Shown here: positions 1-9,781 of the stretch, piece by piece
Numbering within the stretch: position 1 is the first letter of the stretch
Layout of the letters: each line of letters opens with the position of its first letter
Source of the DNA: Scytonematopsis contorta HA4267-MV1
GTDB taxonomy: Bacteria > Cyanobacteriota > Cyanobacteriia > Cyanobacteriales > Nostocaceae
DNA: 64,000 nt
Reading direction: 5' to 3'
Assembly: GCA_019359035.1 (NCBI GenBank)
Contig: JAHHIC010000035.1
Coordinates: 1 to 64,000 of the forward strand
Position numbers and translations under genes: made by a program
The notes under the pieces: model-generated
What the model was told of the DNA's origin: nothing
The model's database searches: none
What the model saw: only the letters and a program-made list of their open reading frames with translations

Positions 1-89
1 TAGGAATTTTTCTTAAGGCGTTGTGGGATACCACCTTCATTCAAAGCTTGTCTGAGAATGATGTTGTATTCAGGCTGTCCAATGATGTC
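1..89 (-). pseudogene. possible coding fragment at left edge
   Basis: On the minus strand an open frame runs off the left edge, with a stop codon (TAA at 90-92) directly upstream of it. It reads DIIGQPEYNIILRQ and continues with ALNEGGIPQRLKKNS. No start codon is visible. It could be a decayed gene remnant or chance coding. I do not recognise the family. Confidence 0.18.
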
Positions 90-172
90 TTAGATGTCGT
101 TGGTTGTCTGGATTAAAAGTATCAGTAGAGAACTACCTATGCTAGCTTTTTTAATTTAATATTTTTGAGTAA

Positions 173-533
173 CGGGACTGGCCAGGTTCGAACCGGCGGC
201 CTAGCGCTTCTGATTTGTGTGAGTTTCCCCACTCTCCGGACTATATCTTCACCTTAGGCTACTTTTAGTCCCTTAGGTGGTGGCTGTTTAGTCTCTACAC
301 CTTCCGTTCATTGTTTTCAGTTTGTTGCACTTAGTCTTACGTAAACAACAAAAGACTAATCATCAATTACCAAAAATCAATTTTCGGCTTGGCTCGGTAT
401 TGCCATGAAGTCTAAAGATAACCTTTTTACTTTTTAGGGTTCACCGAATTTAACCACATTCACTTACAAGGTTTCCCTTATAGTGCCCAATTTTTCAGGA
501 GGCGCTCGCTCTATCCAGCTGAGCTACAGCCCC
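173..533 (-). tRNA. trnR(CCU): tRNA-Arg(CCU), interrupted by a group I intron
   Basis: The two exons are 497-533 and 173-209 on the minus strand and join to a 74-nt cloverleaf. The acceptor arm GGGGCTG pairs with CAGTCCC (one G-U). The D stem is GCTC/GAGC, the anticodon stem is AGCGC/GCGCT, and the T arm carries GGTTCGAACC. The seven-base anticodon loop after splicing is CTCCTAA, so the anticodon is CCU. The interruption falls between anticodon base 36 and base 37, the site used by known tRNA-Arg(CCU) group I introns. CCA is not encoded. Confidence 0.93.
210..496 (-). ncRNA. group I self-splicing intron in tRNA-Arg(CCU)
   Basis: The 287-nt insertion starts after the U of the anticodon and ends in G, as group I introns do. 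Core elements are recognisable: a GGG guide element near the 5' end that can pair with the CCU of exon 1 (P1), a P4-P6 segment with GCAATACCGAGCCAAGCC close to the cyanobacterial tRNA intron consensus, and the P3/P8/P7 segment GAAGATATAGTCC near the 3' end. No homing endonuclease is encoded. The subgroup is probably IC3 by resemblance. Confidence 0.88.
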
Positions 534-564
534 AATAAGTTCCATTTTAATATTATAGCAAGGT

Positions 565-1662
<1,098 letters not shown>

Positions 1663-1711
1663 TTATCCGGAAAAGGTTAACATTGATTTACATTACTACC
1701 TTTTTCCCCCT

Positions 1712-2407
1712 ATGCGCGAACGCCCTGATGTATATCATGCCTACTCTATCTTAGGTTTGAGTATAGGCGCGTCACAGGATGAAATTAAACAGGCTTATCG
1801 CGATTTGGTGAAAATTTGGCATCCAGATAGGTTTACGGATGTTGAGCAAAAGTTACAAGCAGAAGAAAAAATTAAGCAAATTAATGCTGCTTATGAAAAG
1901 CTGAAATCTATTGAGGTTGATTCTTCCATAAAATCAGACCCAGTTCCTGAACCTGTGACTGAACCTTCGAGAAAGGAACCATCAAATCCAGGAAATTCTA
2001 CCAAGCAGGCAAATCCAGAGCCATTTCGTACCAAAATTTCTTCCAGACCTAATAATCCCGAAACTTTTTATAATTTCGGCGTCGAAAAAATCAAACTGGG
2101 TGAATACGAAGAGGCGATCGCCCATTTTACTCGTGCGATACGCTTGAAGCCAGATTATATAGAAGCGTATAAATCCCGTGGGTTTGCCTGTTCGGTGCTG
2201 GGGTATGAAAATCGAGCAGCATCGGATTTAAATAAAGCCGCACAGATGGAACGGGAGCTAAAAAAAAACTCAGGTGAAGGGTACTCAACAAGAAAATCAT
2301 CAGCACGTGCAAAACAAAAGACTAAAGGTGTAACGTCTCTACTTAAGGGTATTTTAGGAAGATTGTGCCGGATTCTCAAGAGTGTGCTGATGCTCAATCA
2401 GAAATGA
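1712..2407 (+). CDS. J-domain protein with TPR repeats
   Basis: A 231-residue DnaJ-like co-chaperone. The J domain covers residues about 7-65 and has an intact HPD tripeptide in KIWHPDRF, so it should stimulate an Hsp70 ATPase. A Pro/Ser/Glu-rich linker (about 70-110) leads to two TPR-like helical hairpins (about 117-182). The C-terminus is basic. There is no zinc-finger or DnaJ C-terminal substrate domain, so this is a class C J protein, with the TPRs probably choosing the client. A HIP1 octamer (GCGATCGC) lies inside the gene at 2114. The Hsp70 partner is unknown; a second J protein is encoded at 33.3 kb. Confidence 0.85.
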   Translation: MRERPDVYHAYSILGLSIGASQDEIKQAYRDLVKIWHPDRFTDVEQKLQAEEKIKQINAAYEKLKSIEVDSSIKSDPVPEPVTEPSRKEPSNPGNSTKQANPEPFRTKISSRPNNPETFYNFGVEKIKLGEYEEAIAHFTRAIRLKPDYIEAYKSRGFACSVLGYENRAASDLNKAAQMERELKKNSGEGYSTRKSSARAKQKTKGVTSLLKGILGRLCRILKSVLMLNQK

Positions 2408-2565
2408 AGAATAAGTAGGGAGTAGGGAGTCGTAGGTTGGGTCGAGGAACGAGACCCAACAATCCTAGAGCAAGCGATTTCCGGCAATGTTGGGTTTCGT
2501 CCCTCAACCCAACCTACAAACCTACCGTTCCCCCAATGTAGAGACGTTACATGTAACGTCTATTA
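2408..2565. repeat. foldback element and small palindromes
   Basis: After a short GGGAGTA heptamer run, 2432-2517 forms a strong inverted repeat beginning GTAGGTTGGGTCGAGG and ending CCTCAACCCAACCTAC. This belongs to a dispersed family with copies near 6420, 25545 and 32591. A second palindrome, AGACGTTACATGTAACGTCT, follows at about 2541-2560. The element could act as a transcription terminator between the flanking genes. Confidence 0.75.
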
Positions 2566-4650
2566 ATGTTGGGACGACTAGTTTTATTTATGAGCAAAAG
2601 TAACTCCCTAGAAATACTCGAATATCTTTCCCTCGCTTTATCTTTTCTTGGAAGCGTTGCTGCGATGCTGACTCAACAAGTAGTTTATGCTGCAGCACCG
2701 CTATCTGTTAGTGTTGGACTAAATTTATTTAGCCGACAACGGTTAGAACAAATACAACAGGAACAACACCAAGCAGCGCTAAACCAAACCAAGGAACTGA
2801 TAGACCCGGTGCAATTGCGTCTAACTCAGCTTGATAATTTGAACCAACAAATAGGTACAACTAAAAAGCAAATAGACGAATTGGGACGAATGCAGGGGGA
2901 TGTTAATATTGATGTTTTGCGTCAACGTCTTATCCAACTGGATAACTTTACTCAGCAGTTAACCCGAAACACAAACCAACGAGTGGAGGAATTTCAACAA
3001 CAGCAACAACAACAATTAGATGGGGTTCGTGGGTCACTGTCACAGTTGGAAGCTTTGATGCAACAGTTGAGTACAAGCATTGGACAACGAGTAGAAGAGT
3101 TGCAGCAAAGTCAGCAAATTCATTTGAATAATTTTCACCAACAACTAACCCAGCTTGATGGTTTGACGCAACAGTTAAATACAAGCACCGAACAACGATT
3201 AGAAGAATTACAAAAAAATCAATTACAACACATTGATACATTGCGTCAAAATCTGACGCAACTAGATGCTTTTACGCAGCAGTTGAGTACAACTTCTCAC
3301 CAACGTATCGAACAATTACAGCATAACCAACAACATCATATTGAAGCTTTACGTCAACACTTATCGCAGTTAGATGGTTTGACAAAGCAGCTAAGTACTA
3401 CTTCTAATCAACGTATCGAACAGTTACAGCAAAACCAACAACATCATATTGACGCATTACGTCAACACTTATTGCAGTTAGATGGTTTTACACAGCAGTT
3501 AAGCGAAACAACTCAAAATGATATTTCTGAATTAAAAAATAGCCTTACCCAAGTTCAAGTCAAGGTAGGGGAACTTTCTGAGTCGGAACCAATTCAAGCT
3601 CGCTTTAAACCCCAACCTCAAATTCAACCTCAACCTCAAATTCAACCCCAACCTCAACCTCAAATTCAACCCCAACCTCAACCTCAAATTCAACCCCAAC
3701 CGATAGCATCCACTCCGACTGTATTTACAAATCCATCAAGCGAGACTAAAATCCAAGATTTTAAATTTATCCGCACCCTAAAAGGTCATACAGATAAAGT
3801 AAACTCTGTTGTTTTTAGCCCTGATGGACAGACGTTAGCTAGTGGTAGCGATGATGGGACTATCAAAATTTGGCATGTAGCGGGTGCAGAACTTTACAGC
3901 ATCAACGGACACCAAAATAAAGTAAATTCTGTTGCTTTTAGTCCAGACAACAAAACTTTAGTTAGCGGTAGTAATGACAAAACCGTCAGACTGTGGGATG
4001 TACGTAATGGTAGAGAAATTAACAAATATTCTGGGCACGAACAAGAAGTTTGTTGCGTGGCTTTGAGTCCTAACGGTAATTGGTTAGCCAGTGGTAGCCA
4101 AGATAAAACTGTTAAAGTTTGGTCAGTAGATACAGGTAAAGAAATTTATACACTCCGTGGGCATTCGGATGATGTTTTATGTGTTGCTTTTAGCCCTGAC
4201 GGAGAAATATTAGCCAGTGGTGGTGCTGGTAACGATAAAACTATCAAAATTTGGTATTTAAATCAAAATAAATTCTTGACTCTTAGGGGACATTCCGACT
4301 TCTTTGGTGGAGTTAATTCTCTTGCTTTCAGTCCCGATGGCAGAATTTTAGCTAGCGGTAGTCAAGATGAAACAATTAAATTTTGGCAATTAGATAATGG
4401 TCAAGATGTCCACACGTTAACTGGTCATAGCGACCATGTATGTGCGGTTGCTTTTAGTCCGGATGGTAAAACTTTCGCTAGTGCAAGCAAAGATAAAACT
4501 ATAAAACTTTGGCAAGCACAGACGGGAGAACTCATCCGAACTCTGGCTGAACATCAGGACTCTGTTTATAGTATCGCTTTTAGTCCTGATGGGAAAACTT
4601 TGGCTACTGCTGGGGCTGATAAGGCGATTATGCTTTTGCCTGTTGAGTAG
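2566..4650 (+). CDS. membrane-anchored coiled-coil protein with WD40 beta-propeller
   Basis: A protein of about 690 residues in three parts. Residues about 20-60 form one or two hydrophobic segments. Residues about 65-345 are a Gln-rich coiled coil built from repeats of about 36 residues around QLDGLTQQLSTT and NQRIEQLQ. A Pro-Gln linker (repeated QPQPQIQP) leads to seven WD repeats (about 400-694) with typical GH, FSPDG, LASGS and IW/LW signatures, enough for one closed propeller. The coil repeats are conserved at DNA level with a 108-bp period, pointing to recent duplication. The internal ATG at 2590 (MSKSNS) is an equally likely start because 2566 abuts a repeat. Probably a membrane-bound scaffold; its partner is unknown. 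Confidence 0.85.
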   Translation: MLGRLVLFMSKSNSLEILEYLSLALSFLGSVAAMLTQQVVYAAAPLSVSVGLNLFSRQRLEQIQQEQHQAALNQTKELIDPVQLRLTQLDNLNQQIGTTKKQIDELGRMQGDVNIDVLRQRLIQLDNFTQQLTRNTNQRVEEFQQQQQQQLDGVRGSLSQLEALMQQLSTSIGQRVEELQQSQQIHLNNFHQQLTQLDGLTQQLNTSTEQRLEELQKNQLQHIDTLRQNLTQLDAFTQQLSTTSHQRIEQLQHNQQHHIEALRQHLSQLDGLTKQLSTTSNQRIEQLQQNQQHHIDALRQHLLQLDGFTQQLSETTQNDISELKNSLTQVQVKVGELSESEPIQARFKPQPQIQPQPQIQPQPQPQIQPQPQPQIQPQPIASTPTVFTNPSSETKIQDFKFIRTLKGHTDKVNSVVFSPDGQTLASGSDDGTIKIWHVAGAELYSINGHQNKVNSVAFSPDNKTLVSGSNDKTVRLWDVRNGREINKYSGHEQEVCCVALSPNGNWLASGSQDKTVKVWSVDTGKEIYTLRGHSDDVLCVAFSPDGEILASGGAGNDKTIKIWYLNQNKFLTLRGHSDFFGGVNSLAFSPDGRILASGSQDETIKFWQLDNGQDVHTLTGHSDHVCAVAFSPDGKTFASASKDKTIKLWQAQTGELIRTLAEHQDSVYSIAFSPDGKTLATAGADKAIMLLPVE

Positions 4651-4700
4651 AGAGTGGGGAGTAGAGAGTGGGGAGTGGGGAGTGGGGAGTGGGGAGTGGT
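4651..4700. repeat. STRR heptamer array, GGGGAGT type
   Basis: About six units of GGGGAGT with single-base variants follow immediately after the stop codon of the WD40 gene. Confidence 0.85.
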
Positions 4701-4751
4701 CTGGGGGCTACGAAAAAATATTAAACAAGAATGACAAAATCTTGCCGCAAT

Positions 4752-4779
4752 GTAGAGACGCGATTAATCGCGTCTCTAC
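4752..4779. repeat. 28-bp perfect palindrome
   Basis: GTAGAGACGCGATT followed by its exact reverse complement. The same palindrome or close variants recur at 13104, 19801 and 30241-30470, and a half-site is amplified at 58351. Confidence 0.85.
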
Positions 4780-5205
4780 TGGGTGACACTGCAATAAAGT
4801 TAACGCTAGTTTATGAAATATTAAGGAAAGTAAATGGCTGTCACGTTTGGTAAAAACACGGTTCCTTTTTCTAAAAGGGTGCTAACTTATAAATAAGGCA
4901 CGGAAGAGAGATAAAAAACCTTCCTTCCACTAAACCTTTCAGATTAGAGCCAGTGCCTCCCGCTCTGAATCTTTTGCAACTAAAAGCTTTGTAGCATCCA
5001 TAAAGTTAATTGTTTTCGCCTTAAATATCGTAAAGTTATTTTGGAGGTGTGTGAAAGCAAAGCCAAAAATGCCTGAAAGCGCGTAAATGTATATGTAGGA
5101 TGCACAATCTTTTGACATTGAAGTAAAAGTTGCAAATCGAGTCCACCTTATTTAGAGCCAATTTTTCTGATAAATTCACTATTCCAATTTACTTGTAGCA
5201 TCATT

Positions 5206-5258
5206 AAAAATAACCGCCTCTAGCTACCGATACTTACCGAAAGTAGCTTCAGGCGGTT
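5206..5258 (-). terminator. probable terminator of the metallophosphoesterase gene
   Basis: Arms AACCGCCT and AGGCGGTT enclose an inner AGCTAC/GTAGCT stem. On the minus strand the hairpin is followed by ATTTTTAAT. It lies downstream of the metallophosphoesterase gene, beyond the heptamer array. Confidence 0.55.
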
Positions 5259-5264
5259 AAATTT

Positions 5265-5410
5265 ATGAATTATGAATTATGAATTATTGAAACCAAAAAA
5301 TAATAGTTATCAGTCAACAGTCAACAATCAACAGTCAACAATCAACAATCAACAGTCAACAGTCAACAGTCAACAGTCAACAATCAACAATCAACAGTCA
5401 ACAATCAACA
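5265..5410. repeat. STRR arrays, ATGAATT then GTCAACA/ATCAACA
   Basis: Three ATGAATT units (5265-5288) are followed by about fourteen heptamers of AGTCAAC/AATCAAC type (about 5307-5410). The array reaches into the last codons of the metallophosphoesterase gene, whose TGA stop lies in a TTGTTGATTG segment of the array. Confidence 0.88.
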
Positions 5411-6235
5411 AACAAGAGTAATCACAGTAATTTCTGGTGGACAAAAAAGTCTTCCTGGGAAATAAGTTCCTAAACCCCGATTAACATATAGTTGATTTTT
5501 TCCTACTTTGTGAAATCCCTGCGACCATTCCCAGTGTTTGACTACTTTTACGCATTCTCCTCGTAAAAATGGAATTGAACGACGTAATTGTTTAGGCATT
5601 TTTTTCAGAAGTTTTTCATAATAGACGACCGCAGGTCCAAAACCCGGAATCACGATATGACCACCGTGAGTATGACCAGATAATTGTAAATCCACCCGCC
5701 ATTTTTTTAGTATTTCGGCTGTATCTGGGTTATGAGATAAAACTATTCGAGGTGTTGCAGGGTCTAATTGGTTCATTACTGATGGGGGTTTGAATGCTCC
5801 TGACCAATAATCTGCTAGTCCTACTAGGGGTAACTGTTTTCCTAAAGGGTAAGCAATTTCGTTCCAAAGTACTTGAATATCAACACTGGTAAATGCATTT
5901 GTAATTTCCGATTGGGAATGACTGTAGTATATGTCATGATTTCCCAGTACAGCGTAGATACCCAATCTACTTTGCACACTTTTAAGCCGCAAGGCTAGTT
6001 GACGAATTGGGGTTGGGTCATCTGTTACGTAGTCTCCGGTTAAAACAACTAAATCGGGTTCCGCTTCGTTACAAAGGATGATAGCTTCTTCTAGCATTTC
6101 CTCTGATATTCTGAAACCATCGTAATGGAAATCAGACATTTGTACGATTGTTGTACCCTCTAATGAAGCAGGTAAATTATCGATTTTAACCTTTAATTTA
6201 TCTACTCTTAACTTGCCTGTGAACAAATAACGCAT
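5405..6235 (-). CDS. metallophosphoesterase (YkuE/calcineurin-like), copy 1
   Basis: A 276-residue metallophosphoesterase with the two-metal-site motifs in order: DFHYDG (a GDxH variant), TGDYVTD, GNHDIY, LSHNPD and SGHTHGG. It lacks a signal peptide. Homologues act on phosphodiester or UDP-lipid-type substrates; the substrate here is not known. I use the ATG at 6235 because the paralogue at 12.1 kb starts at the aligned position and an AAGGAG lies 12 bases upstream; a TTG at 6247 is possible. The C-terminus runs into a heptamer repeat that supplies the stop codon. Confidence 0.85.
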   Translation of the reverse strand: MRYLFTGKLRVDKLKVKIDNLPASLEGTTIVQMSDFHYDGFRISEEMLEEAIILCNEAEPDLVVLTGDYVTDDPTPIRQLALRLKSVQSRLGIYAVLGNHDIYYSHSQSEITNAFTSVDIQVLWNEIAYPLGKQLPLVGLADYWSGAFKPPSVMNQLDPATPRIVLSHNPDTAEILKKWRVDLQLSGHTHGGHIVIPGFGPAVVYYEKLLKKMPKQLRRSIPFLRGECVKVVKHWEWSQGFHKVGKNQLYVNRGLGTYFPGRLFCPPEITVITLVC

Positions 6236-7132
6236 ACAGCTGACCAACTCCTTATATCAGCGTTTATAGCTTACCAAAAATAATTGTCTTACAGTAGTAA
6301 CCGCAATTACTACTTATTGAAAATTATGACTATTAAAGTTTATACAGCAGTACTAAATGATTCATATTCATAGTATCGGTTGCAATACTGCTCGGTTAAG
6401 AAAATTTGTAGCTGCAAATGTTGGGTTTCGCAAAGCCTCAACCCAACCTACGTATTGTCTACTTTTTAAGCTTAACCGAGCAGCCCTAACCCATCACTTT
6501 TGTAGACTTAATATTTACTTTATATATGACCTGTGAAACGTTTTACACAAAAACATGTAACGTTTTTATACAAAATCATGTGACGTTTTTTACCCAAAAG
6601 CATGTAACGTTCTTACACAAAAGCATGTAACGTTCTTACACAAAAGCATGTAACGTTCTTACACAAAAGCATTTAACGTTTTTACACAAAAGCGGGCAAG
6701 ATGCCCGCACTACGTTTTGATGCTATTCTTTTATGAAAGGTAATAAGTATAATTAATCATTAAATATTTTATCTTTGTGATAAATATTTAATTGATGAAA
6801 ACTTTATAATTTTGATTTATTTTATTAGTGAGAATATTCATATTAACTGTATCTCTAATATAGAATGATATGTAAATCCTTATTCAGAAACTTAAATGTA
6901 TTTTCTGAAGGTAGTATATATATCATTTCTAATTCATCAGTGGTGAAAAAAAGATTGCGAAATCAATATTTTTATTAGGGAAATTTTGATTTTTATCGTA
7001 ATCATTAAAATATCAAAATCTATTGTCTAGATAAATAGATTTTATAAGTTTTCTCACTTTTGATAAAGTATTCAAGCATCTATCTTGAATGCTAGTCTTC
7101 GTATGTCTAAAAATTAGTTACTAGGGGAATAA
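6236..7132. other. gene-free interval with tandem repeats
   Basis: 6420-6453 is a GTTGGGTTTCG...AACCCAACCTAC foldback element. 6530-6700 holds 23-bp tandem repeats. From 6720 to 7130 the sequence is very AT-rich and probably includes the promoter and long leader of the CsgG-like gene; I see no further gene. Confidence 0.65.
6530..6700 (+). repeat. 23-bp tandem repeat array
   Basis: About six to seven units of ACACAAAAGCATGTAACGTT plus CTT, degenerating towards both ends. Each unit carries CATGTAACGTT, which resembles the palindrome arm at 2541-2560. Confidence 0.82.
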
Positions 7133-7810
7133 ATGAAAAATACCATGAAAACATCCAAATATAATTGGATAAATAACTATGGATGTTTGCCTATTGCTGC
7201 TTCATTTTTAGTATTTAGTTTGGGTTATTTCGCTATTTTACCAGCAAGCGCATTAGACAAAAATGTAAGCAAAATCGCTCAAATAAATATTGCATCACTG
7301 CCTGCACAAAAAGTTCGGGTTGCTGTTTTAGATTTTGACTTTAGTAGTATTAGCAACCCAAGCGTTTTATCAATCGTTGAGGGAGGAGGTCGAGGAGTTA
7401 GCGACCAATTGGTAAATAGATTAGTAAGAGATGGTCAATATAGTGTAATTGAGCGTAGCAAACTCGATGCTATTTTAAGAGAGCAGAATCTCGGTGCATC
7501 TGGAAGAGTAGATGCATCGACCGCAGCACAAATTGGTCGTATTTTAGGTGTGGATGCGGTGATAATTGGCTCTGTAACTCAATTTGATTTGCAGCAACGG
7601 GAATCTGGTGGTGGATTTTTTGGAATTGGAGCGAGAGTTACTGATACAGATGCATATGTGAAATTAAATATCCGACTTGTGAGTACCACAACAGCGGAGA
7701 TTCTCGCAGTTTCTGAAGGTAATGGTAATGCCAGTCAGTCAGATAGCCAAGTCAATATCTTTGGTATTGGTGGTGGTTCTGCAACTAGTAATCAAGGAAG
7801 TGTTGTATAG
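7133..7810 (+). CDS. CsgG-family protein, C-terminally truncated
   Basis: A 225-residue protein with an N-terminal hydrophobic export segment (about 15-38) and a CsgG-like domain. Typical blocks are VRVAVLDFDF, QYSVIERSKLDAILREQNLG, AAQIGRILGVDAVIIGSVTQFDL and VKLNIRLVSTTTAEILA. CsgG relatives form outer-membrane secretion channels or periplasmic assemblies. Cyanobacterial homologues normally continue about 25 residues beyond the point where this ends (NQGSVV), with a final amphipathic helix. The 3' end overlaps by 26 bp the equally shortened 3' end of the kinase on the other strand. The start has a good upstream AGGGGAA. It may be non-functional. Confidence 0.75.
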   Translation: MKNTMKTSKYNWINNYGCLPIAASFLVFSLGYFAILPASALDKNVSKIAQINIASLPAQKVRVAVLDFDFSSISNPSVLSIVEGGGRGVSDQLVNRLVRDGQYSVIERSKLDAILREQNLGASGRVDASTAAQIGRILGVDAVIIGSVTQFDLQQRESGGGFFGIGARVTDTDAYVKLNIRLVSTTTAEILAVSEGNGNASQSDSQVNIFGIGGGSATSNQGSVV

Positions 7811-9719
7811 AAAATTCTTGTAGTGCCTCAATGGCATTACTGATAATATTCATAAACACTTGGTTTAGTTGACCTGCATAACATTCAACTTTGGGCAACT
7901 CTCCATATTCTTTAATTACCTCGATAGCTGGATGCTCGCTATTAGCTTTGATTCGGTTGTGCAAAATAACTAGCGTGCTATCAATACCTTCGTGAATATC
8001 CACAGACTTCATTTCCCCTTCATCCAATCTGGAAAAGTTGCGTAATGTCAGTACAATTTCACGGATACGGTCAGCTCCCATGTGCATTGAAGATAGCAAC
8101 TTAGGCAAATCTTCTATTAGGTAGTAAAAATCCATCTTCTGAATCATTTGAATAATTTTAGAGTCAGGATTAGGATAATGCTGTTGATAAAGTAAAATTA
8201 AAGCTACTAAATCGTCAAAGCACTGATTTGCATGAGGGATGTTACCATAGATAAAGTTAACGGGATTATTAATTTCGTGGGCAATACCTGCGACCATTTG
8301 ACCAAGGCTAGACATTTTTTCTGTTTGGATTAATTGCCCCTGGGTGTGCTGTAATTCTAACAAAGCTAGACTCAATTTTTTCGCTTGACTCTCTGCAACT
8401 AGTGCTGCATCTCGACTTTTACAGTATAGTTCTGCCTGGTCTATAGCAATAGCTAACTGGTTGGCTACAGATTGCAACAGTTCAACATCATCATCATCCC
8501 ATGTGCGAGGTTGATTGTAATGTTCGCAAACAATAACACCGATTTGACCGGAACGTGTACGCAAAAAAACAATTAAGAGTGAAGTAATTCCTAAATAAGT
8601 TAATAGTCCTTGACTTTTGTTATCAAGCTGCTTATCAGTAGAAACATTATCTACCCGTAAAAGTTCTAAATTCCGGAGGTGTTCCCCCAGAGTTTGCATT
8701 TGCCAAATTGTATCATCATGGCTCATGCTATTAGACTTGTCGCAAATACAAGCTTCGTGACAAAGTTGAAATTGAGGCTGCTGCTCTTCATTCATCGAAC
8801 ACCAAAGAAATTTACAACGAGCAATATCAAATAAATTGCGAATTTCCTCAACTGCGGTTTCCAGAACTTTTTCTAATTCCAAAGAATTACGAATTTGGCT
8901 AGCTAGATAATTAACTAATTCTCTACGTTCTGCGACTAGTTGTAATTGGTGTTGATTTCGTTGGATTTTTTCTGCCATTTGGTCGAAGGCAATTGAAATA
9001 TGAGCTAATTCATCCGAACCTTTTAATCTACTACGTTCATCAAAATTACCTTTAGCAATAGTGTTACTGGCTTTTACTAATAAGACTGCACGGTTTGTAA
9101 GAGTTTTTTCAAAAAATATCCACACCAAAAGACAAGAGATAGCTAACACTCCAGTGGCTTCGATGGAGCGTTGCAATGCATCAGCATTAGCTCTCTGCTT
9201 AAATTTAGAAATATCATACTCCAGCAAAATAACACCCACTTTGCTGGGACGAACTTCACCAGGTTTAGAACCTAAGACTACAGGATAAATTGCCTGGACA
9301 GTTTGTTTATCAGAGGTCATTTTCACGTGTCCGGACATGTTGTACCGAACCTTTTCCATATCTGATAAGTATTTTCCTGCTTCCGTATTAATAATTTTGC
9401 TATTACGGAGTTCATAGCGCGTTGCTAAAATAATTTCATTATCTTGATTGCCGAGAATTGCCAGTCGTAATACCGGGTCTCCTCCAAGCTTACTAACGAC
9501 CAACTGCGCTCCTTCAATATCACCTTTGCGAAACAGATATTCCAGCATTCCTGAAATTTGGTCTCCAGAAAAGCGTGCTTTTTTTGTAGCAATTTCTTCT
9601 GCTCGTTCAAATGAAAGAGATATATCTCTGGCAAAAGAGAATCCACTTAATATAGTACCAAATAATAATAAAATAATTGGGATAGAAAAGCGTAGAGGAA
9701 AAGGAATATTTTTCATCAT
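7785..9719 (-). CDS. sensor histidine kinase lacking most of its ATPase domain
   Basis: A 644-residue membrane sensor. TM1 is about 8-30, followed by a periplasmic domain, TM2 (about 187-205), a HAMP segment (about 206-258), a GAF domain (about 275-435) and a HisKA domain with phospho-acceptor His481 in GIAHEINNP. The ATPase domain stops just after the N box (NIISNAIEAL). The G1, F and G2 boxes are absent and the last residues (SIQHFLDY) are read from the antisense of the CsgG-like gene, so kinase activity is unlikely. The substrate-binding protein gene lies 62 bp upstream on the same strand, suggesting an operon in which that lipoprotein feeds the sensor. Confidence 0.82.
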   Translation of the reverse strand: MMKNIPFPLRFSIPIILLLFGTILSGFSFARDISLSFERAEEIATKKARFSGDQISGMLEYLFRKGDIEGAQLVVSKLGGDPVLRLAILGNQDNEIILATRYELRNSKIINTEAGKYLSDMEKVRYNMSGHVKMTSDKQTVQAIYPVVLGSKPGEVRPSKVGVILLEYDISKFKQRANADALQRSIEATGVLAISCLLVWIFFEKTLTNRAVLLVKASNTIAKGNFDERSRLKGSDELAHISIAFDQMAEKIQRNQHQLQLVAERRELVNYLASQIRNSLELEKVLETAVEEIRNLFDIARCKFLWCSMNEEQQPQFQLCHEACICDKSNSMSHDDTIWQMQTLGEHLRNLELLRVDNVSTDKQLDNKSQGLLTYLGITSLLIVFLRTRSGQIGVIVCEHYNQPRTWDDDDVELLQSVANQLAIAIDQAELYCKSRDAALVAESQAKKLSLALLELQHTQGQLIQTEKMSSLGQMVAGIAHEINNPVNFIYGNIPHANQCFDDLVALILLYQQHYPNPDSKIIQMIQKMDFYYLIEDLPKLLSSMHMGADRIREIVLTLRNFSRLDEGEMKSVDIHEGIDSTLVILHNRIKANSEHPAIEVIKEYGELPKVECYAGQLNQVFMNIISNAIEALQEFSIQHFLDY

Positions 9720-9781
9720 ATCTCATCGTTATTTTGTCGCCTTTAATCAGTATTAATAGCAAATTAATTTTATTAAATAAG

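Larger units (their letters stand above)
4651..5404. other. gene-free interval with repeats and a terminator
   Basis: This 754-bp stretch holds a GGGGAGT heptamer array (4651-4700), a perfect 28-bp palindrome (4752-4779), unassigned AT-rich sequence (4790-5200), a hairpin at 5212-5258, and ATGAATT and GTCAACA heptamer arrays (5265-5410). A 20-codon frame from ATG 4833 follows AAGGAAAG, but nothing else supports it as a gene. Confidence 0.7.

Noticed and set aside
4833-4895. Small gene beginning MAVTFGKNTV
   Set aside because: Only 20 codons, no recognisable family or context; an AAGGAAAG upstream alone is not enough.
7785-7810. Ordinary convergent overlap of two intact genes
   Set aside because: Both proteins lack conserved C-terminal parts of their families, which a simple overlap would not explain.
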